Assembly (NCBI RefSeq): GCF_001263335.1
Contig: NZ_LGVW01000012.1
Span: forward strand, 1 to 64,000
DNA: 64,000 nt
Direction of reading: 5' to 3'
Source: Dichelobacter nodosus
GTDB lineage: Bacteria; Pseudomonadota; Gammaproteobacteria; Cardiobacteriales; Cardiobacteriaceae
Shown piece by piece: positions 46,360-54,277 of the stretch. The notes beneath the pieces are model-generated. The model did no database searches and had not been told where the DNA came from. It saw only the letters and a list, made by a program, of their open reading frames with translations. The translations under genes and the position numbers were made by a program. How positions within the stretch are numbered: the first letter of the stretch is position 1; the number at the start of each line of letters is the position of its first letter.

Positions 46360-47688
46360 ATGGCTTCTGCACACATACCACAAGAGAAATGGTTAAACGC
46401 CATCAATAGTTTGCAAGCAATTATGGATAGAGAAGCAATGCTTTTATTGCGTTCTTGCACCTTATCGCGAAGCAAAGGGCAATGGATTTTATTTGTGCCC
46501 AATAAATTTGCCCTCGATAAAATTAACGAAAAATATTTGAGCTCCGTTTTGTTTGCTTTGCAAAAACAAGATGTTCCCCAAATTGAAACTCGTTTGGGCG
46601 AGGCGCAACAAAATTTATTTACTCAACGCAAGCAGTCAAACGATTTCGCGCCAACATTTAATAGTCGGCTCAATCCACATTATCAATTTGAAAATTTTAT
46701 TGTTGGAAAATCCAATGATAATGCTTATGCGGCGGTGCATCGCGTTAGTAAAGGGTTGTTAAGCGAAGACTTTAATCCACTTTTGATTTATGGCGGCACG
46801 GGTTTGGGAAAATCGCATTTAATGCATGCGGCGGGCAATGCGTTGTGTCAAAACGGAAAGAAAAGGGTAATGTATTTAACTGCCGAAGAATTTACCAACG
46901 ATTATATTAACGCCATTAAAAATCCTAAAAGGGAAATGTCTGATTTTATTAATTTTTACCGCAATGCCGATGCGTTATTAATTGATGATGTACAATTTTT
47001 ATCGGGCAAAAATCGTTCGCAAGAAGAATTTTTTCATACATTTAACAGTTTATTTGATAAAAAACGGCAGATTATTCTCACTTGTGACCGTTTTCCTAAA
47101 GAAATTGAAGGATTAGCCGATCGATTAAAATCGCGGTTTGGTTCGGGTTTAACGGTTTCTGTGGCGCCGCCGGATTATGAAACGCGCATCGCTATTTTGC
47201 AAAGTAAAGCCGAAAGATTGCATTTTTCATTGCCCAAAGAAGTTGAAGAATATATTGCGGAAAAAGTTACTTCTAATATTCGCGATTTAGAAGGCGCATT
47301 GCGAAAAGTTTATGCCTATTGTGAATTTAATCATGAAATAATTACATTAGATATTGCGCGCAATGCATTAAATGATTTAATTCAAGCGCAGAATTGTGAT
47401 ATTACCATTGATCATATTCGTACTATTACCGCAACTCATTTTAATATTTCGGTAGAGGATATGGATTCAAAAAAAAGAATGGCAGCTATTACATTACCCA
47501 GACAAATTGCCATGCATTTAGCAAAATCATTAACGCAACATTCTTATCCGGAAATTGGCAAAATATTTGGCAAAAGGGATCATTCAACGGTTATTCATGC
47601 TTGCCGCAAAATTGATGAGCTTTTACAAGAAAACGAGAGTTTTTATAAAGAATACAATGTATTAAAAATGAGAATTATGGGAAGTTGA
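46360..47688 (+). CDS. dnaA: Chromosomal replication initiator DnaA
   Basis: The AAA+ initiator that binds DnaA boxes and melts oriC. Starting at the ATG at 46360 (AAGGA about 11 bases upstream), the protein has 442 residues; the frame extends 30 codons further but that part looks non-coding. Domain I (~1-80), a short linker (~80-105), Walker A GGTGLGKS (145-152), Walker B LLIDDVQFL, and the C-terminal DNA-binding signature FGKRDHSTVIHACRKI are clear. It is somewhat shorter than the 467-residue E. coli protein because of a shorter domain II. It faces an array of DnaA boxes starting four bases past its stop codon. rpmH/rnpA are not upstream. Confidence 0.97.
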   Translation: MASAHIPQEKWLNAINSLQAIMDREAMLLLRSCTLSRSKGQWILFVPNKFALDKINEKYLSSVLFALQKQDVPQIETRLGEAQQNLFTQRKQSNDFAPTFNSRLNPHYQFENFIVGKSNDNAYAAVHRVSKGLLSEDFNPLLIYGGTGLGKSHLMHAAGNALCQNGKKRVMYLTAEEFTNDYINAIKNPKREMSDFINFYRNADALLIDDVQFLSGKNRSQEEFFHTFNSLFDKKRQIILTCDRFPKEIEGLADRLKSRFGSGLTVSVAPPDYETRIAILQSKAERLHFSLPKEVEEYIAEKVTSNIRDLEGALRKVYAYCEFNHEIITLDIARNALNDLIQAQNCDITIDHIRTITATHFNISVEDMDSKKRMAAITLPRQIAMHLAKSLTQHSYPEIGKIFGKRDHSTVIHACRKIDELLQENESFYKEYNVLKMRIMGS

Positions 47689-47691
47689 ACC

Positions 47692-47813
47692 TGTGGATAA
47701 GTCTGTGGATAAGCTGTGGATAAGCTGTGGATAAGCTGTGGATAAGTTTAATGCTTAAATTATCCACAAGTTATCCACAGCTTATCCACAGCTTATCCAC
47801 AGACTTATCCACA
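47692..47813. repeat. Large mirror-symmetric inverted repeat of DnaA boxes
   Basis: Two arms of nearly 60 bases, each with five DnaA boxes, are inverted about a short centre near 47751-47756. Reverse-complementing the left arm reproduces the right arm except for a one-base indel and a GC/AG difference in the innermost part. Even the odd 12-base spacing between the two outermost boxes is mirrored (left 47692/47704, right 47793/47805). Confidence 0.92.
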
Positions 47814-47820
47814 GCTTAGA

Positions 47821-47856
47821 GTGTTAATTTATTGTATCAATACAAAAAGTTAACAG
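47821..47856. promoter_or_regulatory. Candidate DNA-unwinding element
   Basis: About 36 bases, largely A and T, lie between the symmetric box array and the last two DnaA boxes. Position and composition fit a DUE; no 13-mer repeats like those of E. coli are visible. Confidence 0.5.
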
Positions 47857-47911
47857 AGTTATCCACATATCCACAGCCCCTACGACTACGATCTATATTA
47901 AAGAGGAACTT

Positions 47912-49156
47912 ATGAAATTCGAAATTGTGAAGGATTTACTTTTTAAACGTCTTGCCGATCTTAACAGCATTGTTGATCGCAAAACCACACTAACTATTTT
48001 GAGTCATATTTATCTTAAATTAGAGAATCAACAATTAACGCTTATTTGCACGGATACCGAAATTACTTTAAAAACCCAAATTCCCGTTATCAATCAATTA
48101 AGCGCTGGAGCTATTACTATTCCTTGCGATAAATTCTATCAATTTATTCAGCGTATTGATGATGGCACATTAATTACTTGTGAACTCGTTAATCAACAAT
48201 TCCATATTCATGCCGGAAAAACAATTGTTAAACTCGCCACTTTGCCGGCAAAAGATTTTCCAATTCCATTAGATAATCATTACCTTCATCATATTTCGTT
48301 AGATGCTTCTTTATTTCATAATCTTTTAAATAAAGTTAAATATGCCATTGCTAATCAAGACGGGCGCCAATATTTAAACGGATTACTATTAAATATCATC
48401 GATGACGGCTACACGCTTGATGCCGTTTCCACTGATGGTCATCGTTTAGCCTGTGCGCAACTATCCTTTGAAGAAGCGATCGCTTCTAATATCGGTTTTA
48501 TCGTGCCTGAAAAAGCGGTCAACGAATTGGTGAAACATCTATCGCTAGATGCCGCAAACAATGAATTGTTATTGCAGAAAAAGATCAGCCAATCCGTTGA
48601 TGAAACAACGCGCTTAAACGAACAAATCGATATCTTGAAAGAGTTGCGTAAACAACCCGCACGGGAGCATAGTCAAACGTACGCCCGCCCCATCACGCTG
48701 CATTTTAGTGAACGAGAATTAAGCTTAGAGATTGGCTCTTATCAATTCAGCACTCGCTTAATCGACGGTCAATATCCCGCTTATCGGCAAGTGATTCCTC
48801 TGCAACAAGAAAATCCCATTCTCATCGAGCGCTTAGCTTTATTAGCCGCATTACGGCGTGCCAAAGTGTTACTCACCGATCGCCACGACGGCGTTCGTTT
48901 GCATTTTGTGGGTCATAACCTCACTTTAACCGCGCGCAATATGGAAAATGAAACCACGGCGGAGAGTCTCGAAATCATCAATAGCGGCAATTTAACTTTA
49001 GAAATCGGCTTAAATGTTAACTATCTCATCGATGTGCTCATGCATTTGGAAGGCGAAACCGTGCAATTACATCTTGAAAACGGAGAACAAGCCTGTTTGC
49101 TGATGAGCAAAGACGAACCCGACGTCCGCCACGTCATCATGCCTATGCGTATATAA
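47912..49156 (+). CDS. dnaN: DNA polymerase III beta clamp with an internal insertion
   Basis: The ring-shaped sliding clamp. The start MKFEIVKDLLFKRL, the mid-block STDGHRLA, the LIDGQYPAYRQVIP segment and the C-terminal VIMPMRI are all typical. At 414 residues it is about 45 longer than the usual ~367. The extra residues fall around 218-258, a Lys/Glu/Gln-rich stretch (KKISQSVDETTRLNEQ...) inserted between the helix VNELVKHL and the strand ITLHFSERELSLEI of the second domain. The frame is intact through it, so it looks like a real insertion. AAAGAGGA precedes the ATG. It follows the origin, and recF and gyrB do not follow. Confidence 0.95.
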   Translation: MKFEIVKDLLFKRLADLNSIVDRKTTLTILSHIYLKLENQQLTLICTDTEITLKTQIPVINQLSAGAITIPCDKFYQFIQRIDDGTLITCELVNQQFHIHAGKTIVKLATLPAKDFPIPLDNHYLHHISLDASLFHNLLNKVKYAIANQDGRQYLNGLLLNIIDDGYTLDAVSTDGHRLACAQLSFEEAIASNIGFIVPEKAVNELVKHLSLDAANNELLLQKKISQSVDETTRLNEQIDILKELRKQPAREHSQTYARPITLHFSERELSLEIGSYQFSTRLIDGQYPAYRQVIPLQQENPILIERLALLAALRRAKVLLTDRHDGVRLHFVGHNLTLTARNMENETTAESLEIINSGNLTLEIGLNVNYLIDVLMHLEGETVQLHLENGEQACLLMSKDEPDVRHVIMPMRI

Positions 49157-49221
49157 TCGCTGTAAACGCCATTTAAACCGGTTTAATCGTCTTAATTGTG
49201 CTGCGTCTTGAGAAATTGATC

Positions 49222-51081
49222 ATGTTATTTTTTCACCGCAAATTTTTCCCGTTTTTCATCACTCAATTTTTGGGTGCGTTTAACGACAATTTGTTCAAAA
49301 ACGCCATGCTGATTTTTTTTGCCATGCATATTCAGTCCGAAAAAACTTTGAGCGTGTATACCAACTTATCAGCGGGATTATTTATTTTGCCGATGTTTTT
49401 ATGTTCGGCGTGGTCGGGGCTGTTGGCAGAACGCATCGAAAAGCGCCGATTAATATTGTGGGTCAAAGGCTTAGAAGTATTCATTATGCTTTTGGGGATT
49501 GCCGCTTTTTGCTGGGCGCAGAAGGGACTCATGATGTTGGTTTTATGTTTGCTTGGTTTGCAATCAACCTTTTTTGGTCCCGTGAAATACGGCATTTTGC
49601 CGGAACGGCTGCTCGCCTCCGAACTCATGCTCGGCAACGGCATCGTTGAAGCCGGCACATTCTTAGCGATTTTAACGGGAACATTGCTTGGCGCGGCATT
49701 AATGGGCGCACAAGCACAATCAGCGTTAATCGTTGTGATGTTGATGAGCGCGGGCGGCGGTTTGATTGCAGCCTATTTCATTCCCAAAAGCGTACAAAAT
49801 CCAAAAATAATGTCTTTACCGCCGTGGCAACCGTGGCAGCAAACGCGCCAGCTTTTGCAGGAAACCGTTCAAAAACCGACTTTGTTTTACGCAATTTTGG
49901 CAATTTCTTGGTTTTGGTTATTAGGCGGCGGTTTATTAACGCAAATTCCGCAATACGCGCGCGATATTTTGGGCGGCAACGCCGCGGTGATGACTTATTT
50001 GCTGGTTTTATTTTCTGTTGGCGTCGGTGCGGGATCGCTGGCGGTGGGGAAATGGTCGCGCGGGCGCATCGATATGAATTGGGTCAGTATCGGCGCATTG
50101 TTATTGTGTTTGGGTTTAGGCGGGCTCGTTGCGCTGTCAACGCCTGCCAAAATCAGCGGACAAACGCTGACGCAATTAATGTGCACTTTATCTTTTTGGG
50201 GCACGAGTGCCGCTTTTTTATTAATTGCTTTTGCTGGCGGCATTTATGTTGTGCCGTTATACGCGTTGATTCAACAACGAGCGCCCGTTGGCTATAAATC
50301 GCAAATGATCGCGGCAAATAATATTTTAAACGCTTTATTTTTGGTTGCCGTGAGCATCTGCGCGCTGGTGGTTTTGGGCGTTTTTAATGGCTCGTTGCAG
50401 GATTTTTTCTGTTTACTTTTTGCGGCTCATGCGTTGGTCAGTTTGGTGATTGTGTATTATTTTCCTGATGCGCTGATTCGCGCGATTGCACGCGGTTTTA
50501 TGAAATTGTGTTACCGCTTTGAAGTGCGCACGCAGGAAAATCTCAGGTTTTACGAACAACAACCGGTTATTTTTGTTGCCAATCATGTGAGCTATATCGA
50601 TCCGATTGCCATTGTTGCGGCGTTGCCGAAAATTCCGCGTTTTGTGATGTACTATAAAATTTTTAATGTTCCGGTATTAAATTGGTTTTTTAAATCCGTG
50701 CGCGCCATTCCCATCGCCGGACGTCACGAAGATGCATATTATTTTCAACAATCCTTTGAACAAGTGCATCATAATTTACAAACCAATGAATGGGTTGGCA
50801 TTTTTCCGGAAGGACGTTTGAGTAGTGACGGCAAAATTGCGCCGTTTAAACGCGGCGTGGCGCTGATGCTAGCAAAAGATCCGGTCACCGTGATACCAAT
50901 TCACGTTGATAATTTGTGGGGCAGTTTTTTCAGCCGCAAATATGGATTATGCCGCCGCTTTCCGCGAACTTTTCGCCGCAAAGTTGTTATTACTATTGGC
51001 AAAGCGTTGCCAGCAAATGCTTATTCTGCCGATGAATTAGAACGCGCCGTTTGTTTACTTGCGCCAACACAAAATGAATAA
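49222..51081 (+). CDS. LplT-like lysophospholipid transporter fused to PlsC-type acyltransferase
   Basis: A two-domain protein of 619 residues from the preferred ATG (49222). A GTG eight codons earlier is possible and neither has a good Shine-Dalgarno. Residues ~1-420 form a 12-helix MFS transporter of the LplT type (FFITQFLGAFNDNLFKNAML). Residues ~430-619 form a PlsC/LPLAT acyltransferase with NHVSYID (~454-460) and FPEGRLSSDGKI (~530). In other bacteria this fusion may also carry an acyl-ACP synthetase domain (Aas), absent here. It should import lysophospholipids from the periplasmic side and re-acylate them. It overlaps murI by eight bases. Confidence 0.88.
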   Translation: MLFFHRKFFPFFITQFLGAFNDNLFKNAMLIFFAMHIQSEKTLSVYTNLSAGLFILPMFLCSAWSGLLAERIEKRRLILWVKGLEVFIMLLGIAAFCWAQKGLMMLVLCLLGLQSTFFGPVKYGILPERLLASELMLGNGIVEAGTFLAILTGTLLGAALMGAQAQSALIVVMLMSAGGGLIAAYFIPKSVQNPKIMSLPPWQPWQQTRQLLQETVQKPTLFYAILAISWFWLLGGGLLTQIPQYARDILGGNAAVMTYLLVLFSVGVGAGSLAVGKWSRGRIDMNWVSIGALLLCLGLGGLVALSTPAKISGQTLTQLMCTLSFWGTSAAFLLIAFAGGIYVVPLYALIQQRAPVGYKSQMIAANNILNALFLVAVSICALVVLGVFNGSLQDFFCLLFAAHALVSLVIVYYFPDALIRAIARGFMKLCYRFEVRTQENLRFYEQQPVIFVANHVSYIDPIAIVAALPKIPRFVMYYKIFNVPVLNWFFKSVRAIPIAGRHEDAYYFQQSFEQVHHNLQTNEWVGIFPEGRLSSDGKIAPFKRGVALMLAKDPVTVIPIHVDNLWGSFFSRKYGLCRRFPRTFRRKVVITIGKALPANAYSADELERAVCLLAPTQNE

Positions 51082-51868
51082 CGCACCCATTGGATTATTT
51101 GATTCCGGCGTTGGTGGCACCAGCATTTGGCGCGCCGTGTGCGCAGAATTACCGCAAGAATCGACGATTTTTTGGGCGGATAATGCGCACGCGCCTTATG
51201 GCGATAAATCGCCGGCGGAAATTATTGAATTAGCAGCGAGAAATACGGAGCAACTGCTTTCGCGCGGCTGCAAAATGATCATCATTGCTTGCAATACCGC
51301 TTCTGCGCACGCGGCGGCAATATTAAGAACACGCTATAACGTTCCTTTTGTTGCCGTAGAACCTGCGATTAAACCGGCTGCTTTGGCAACTAAAACCGGC
51401 GCGGTTGGCGTATTAGCAACCACGAGCACATTAATGAGCGCTGCTTTTCAAAATACGGTAACTCGATGGGTTGATACGCAAAAAAACGTGCGATTAATTG
51501 CGCGCAGCGGTCGCGGTATCGTGGAATTAATTGAAAGCGGACAAATGGAGAGCGCAAACATGCGCGCATTATTAGCCGCGCACGCGCAGGCTTTTCGCGC
51601 CGAACATATCGATCAATTAGTTTTGGGGTGTACGCATTACCCGTATTTGCGCCCGTTGTTACAAGAATTACTGCCCGCAGTCAGCATTATTGACAGCGGC
51701 GCGGCGGTGGCGCGCCAAAGTCGGCGGATTCTCGCGCAGTGGGATTTGTTAAATGACGGCGTAATGCCGGCGCGGCATCAGTGTTTTTGCACGGCAGAAA
51801 GCGCGGTATTGTCGCAATTTGTGCCGGAACATTGTTCAGCGCCCATTGTCGTGGATTTATTAGGATAA
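51074..51868 (+). CDS. murI: Glutamate racemase
   Basis: Makes D-glutamate for peptidoglycan. From the ATG at 51074 it has 264 residues. The two catalytic cysteines are C73 (ACNTASAH) and C186 (GCTHYPYL), with D10 in LFDSGVGG. The start lies inside the end of the acyltransferase gene (8-base overlap) without its own Shine-Dalgarno, so translation is coupled; a TTG five codons upstream is an alternative. Its last 91 bases are read on the other strand as the C-terminal codons of the YccS-like gene. Length is normal for the family, so neither gene appears truncated. Confidence 0.94.
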   Translation: MNNAPIGLFDSGVGGTSIWRAVCAELPQESTIFWADNAHAPYGDKSPAEIIELAARNTEQLLSRGCKMIIIACNTASAHAAAILRTRYNVPFVAVEPAIKPAALATKTGAVGVLATTSTLMSAAFQNTVTRWVDTQKNVRLIARSGRGIVELIESGQMESANMRALLAAHAQAFRAEHIDQLVLGCTHYPYLRPLLQELLPAVSIIDSGAAVARQSRRILAQWDLLNDGVMPARHQCFCTAESAVLSQFVPEHCSAPIVVDLLG

Positions 51869-53952
51869 ATGAGCTGATTAATCGCCGATAGCTGTTTTAA
51901 AATGCGGGCGATAGAGTAGGTAAAAGGCTCGATTTCAGGATCGTTATAATCCGTTTCTACGCGTTTTTTCAGGGCAATAAGCGCGTCATTAATGGGGCGG
52001 CTTTGTGCTAAATCGTCTAACAGTTGCGCGACTTGTTCGCCGATTTCATTCATGTATTGCTGCGTTTCCGCGCGAATGCATAAAGTGCCGCGAAAAACTG
52101 CTAATACCGAAATATAACCAATAATGCGGTAGTTTTGCGTCAGTAAAAGGCGTGTTTTTTCAATATTTTGTTGATATTTTTGCGGTTTTGCCAGCATATC
52201 GTTAAGCAGTACTGGCAACGCGGCAGCGCTTTCATGAACGCAGCGGCGTGCAGCACGGTAGCGAATGTCATCGCGATTTTTACCGACTTGACTCAAAATC
52301 AGGCGCAAATATTGTGCGTCACTGCGCAAAACAGCAGAAGTCATCGCCGGCAACGAGAAATAATCCCAATCGGGCCAAAGATAAAATACGGCAACCCATG
52401 AAATCGTGGTGCCGACTAAAGTATCAAAAATGCGGTTGATGACTACAACATGCATATCAATGCCCGACATCGCAAAGCCGATAAATACTTGTACGGTAAT
52501 GAAAAAAGTAGAAACGCCGTAATTACGCGTGCGCACATAAAAAAATGCGGTATTACATAAAACAATTAACGTTAGCAAGCTGATTCTGTCGGGAGCGATG
52601 AGCGGCAAAAAAGATCCGACGACGACGCCGGCTAAAGTGCCGATGATACGGAGCAATAATTTTGATTCGGTGGCAACGTAGTTGGGTTGGCAAATAAAAA
52701 CGCAGGTCACCATAATCCAGTAACCAAAATGCAAATGGAAACTTTCCACAATGAAGCAGCTAATGAGGGTTAGGAAACTGATGCGCAAAGCGTGGCGAAA
52801 ATAAACCGATTGCAAATTTAAATTGTCGCGCAATCGTTGCAATCCTTCGCGCAGATTGGCGGCGTTGCTATTAATAACGCGGCTGTCTTCGCTTTGAGTG
52901 CTGTCGGGAATGCTGCCGAGTTGGGCGAGTTTGGCGTTAATCGTGCAAAGGTTGGCGATGAGGGTTTCTAGGCGTTGATTCGGGCGTTGGGCGTGGTGGC
53001 GGCAATAAAATTGCCACGCGTGATGCAATCCTTTTTCGCAACGCGCTAATGCTGGCGGATAGTGATAATGGTCTTCTTGTTCTAAAGCGTTGGCGTACGC
53101 GGTGCAGGCTTTACTTTGCAGACGAATCATGCGTTCGAGGCGAAAAAGGATATCGTTATGTTGCAAAGCGGTGAGCAGTTTTTCGTAATCGACGTGAGCG
53201 GCGCTGATGCGTTCGTGAATATCTTGAGCGATAAAATAATCGTGCAATTGGCGGCGCGTGCGGTGGCTGATGTGTTGACCGCTTAACCGGTAAAACAAAC
53301 GATCGCGGCATGTATTAAAACTGGTATTAACTTTATTGGCGCGCAATGCCAGTTGGTATTGATTGTGTTCCAAAACGCTGCGTTCATCGGGAAGAAAAAA
53401 AGGCGCTTTTGCTGCAACGTAAGACGCGAGCGCGCGAAAAGCATCTGCCAAACCGCGTTGCACTGGGCGGCAGGGAAATAGCGCTTCAAAGGCAACGCGG
53501 CTGCTGTGATAAATAATGGTGCCAAAAATCAGCATCATGGGATTGAGATACCACGCGAGTTGGGATTCATAAGGAAGCGTTGTGTATAACGCAACAACTA
53601 ACGTTGCAAATGCAATGGTGCGGTAGCGAACATCGATGGCGCCTGCCATGGTGGCGCAAAAGGCAACGCTTGTCATGATAAACGTTAATAAAATGCTGTT
53701 GCCGATGCTGAATTGTACGGCTAAAGAAACGGCAGTAAATGCCGGCAATATCACGAATAATTGTTTAACGCGACCGCTGGCATGATGATCTAAATCGGCT
53801 AAAACGCCGGCGATAACGCCTAAAAATAAGGCGATACTGCCGCGGTGAATGTCAGCAAACCAAATAATTGCCGCTGCGATGCTGAAAGCGGTAAATACGG
53901 GTAAATTTTCCAGCCAAGATTGGTGGTTTAAGCGTTGACGTAAAGTAAGCAT
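51778..53952 (-). CDS. yccS: YccS/YhfK-type inner-membrane protein (FUSC family)
   Basis: A 724-residue membrane protein of the YccS branch of the aromatic-acid-exporter/fusaric-acid-resistance superfamily. It has two membrane blocks (~18-160 and ~395-530), each followed by a long soluble part, the typical doubled layout. Characteristic are 'GSIALFLGVIAGVLADLDHH' near the start and 'TESKLLLRIIGTLAGVVVGS' in the second block. The transported compound is unknown. Its 3' end overlaps murI by 91 bases on the opposite strand; the last ~30 residues (after about LIYPNKS) are therefore constrained by murI and may be extra. The start ATG has no strong Shine-Dalgarno. Confidence 0.82.
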   Translation of the reverse strand: MLTLRQRLNHQSWLENLPVFTAFSIAAAIIWFADIHRGSIALFLGVIAGVLADLDHHASGRVKQLFVILPAFTAVSLAVQFSIGNSILLTFIMTSVAFCATMAGAIDVRYRTIAFATLVVALYTTLPYESQLAWYLNPMMLIFGTIIYHSSRVAFEALFPCRPVQRGLADAFRALASYVAAKAPFFLPDERSVLEHNQYQLALRANKVNTSFNTCRDRLFYRLSGQHISHRTRRQLHDYFIAQDIHERISAAHVDYEKLLTALQHNDILFRLERMIRLQSKACTAYANALEQEDHYHYPPALARCEKGLHHAWQFYCRHHAQRPNQRLETLIANLCTINAKLAQLGSIPDSTQSEDSRVINSNAANLREGLQRLRDNLNLQSVYFRHALRISFLTLISCFIVESFHLHFGYWIMVTCVFICQPNYVATESKLLLRIIGTLAGVVVGSFLPLIAPDRISLLTLIVLCNTAFFYVRTRNYGVSTFFITVQVFIGFAMSGIDMHVVVINRIFDTLVGTTISWVAVFYLWPDWDYFSLPAMTSAVLRSDAQYLRLILSQVGKNRDDIRYRAARRCVHESAAALPVLLNDMLAKPQKYQQNIEKTRLLLTQNYRIIGYISVLAVFRGTLCIRAETQQYMNEIGEQVAQLLDDLAQSRPINDALIALKKRVETDYNDPEIEPFTYSIARILKQLSAINQLIYPNKSTTMGAEQCSGTNCDNTALSAVQKH

Positions 53953-54277
53953 TTTTATAATGAGGTTGATTTTTAGGAATAATGTATCACGAATGGTGCT
54001 TTTTGCACGGGAAAGGCAGCATAAAAATGATTGATATCATATCGTTAAACCCGCGCCGCAGGGCAATGTTTCATGTTGCAATTGCGTTAATTAATTGCCG
54101 TAATCAGTTATTGATTTATTTTCTTGTGTTATTCTGACTCATTATTATTTTCTATTTATTTTCATTACGGTTGTTTTACAAAATCATTTAAAAGAAAAAA
54201 TAATGAATGCCTATTGGCTAAAATAATTTTAATAAATAAGTCATCTTTATTTCGACTTATATTTTGAAGGAGTTCTT
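53953..54277. other. Divergent intergenic region, yccS / LRR gene
   Basis: 325 AT-rich bases without a gene. It should contain the divergent promoters. TATTCTGACT around 54128 and TATAATG on the minus strand near 53957 are only loose -10-like words. AAGGAG at 54269 is the LRR gene's ribosome-binding site. No repeats or tRNA fragment were seen. Confidence 0.45.

Larger units (their letters stand above)
47689..47911. other. oriC: Putative chromosomal replication origin (oriC)
   Basis: The 223 bases between dnaA and dnaN hold eleven perfect DnaA boxes (TTATCCACA). Five point left (starting 47692, 47704, 47715, 47726, 47737). Five point right (47760, 47771, 47782, 47793, 47805). One more is right-pointing at 47859, and an overlapping one-mismatch copy is at 47867. 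Boxes within each half are mostly 11 bases apart, i.e. about one helical turn, so DnaA could polymerise on one face. An AT-rich stretch (47821-47856) follows as a likely unwinding element. GATC is almost absent (one at 47890). The position next to dnaA and the density of boxes make this the likely origin. Confidence 0.9.

Noticed and set aside
47692-47875. CRISPR array
   Set aside because: The repeats are 9-base DnaA boxes at 11-base spacing in both orientations, with no unique spacers and no cas genes.
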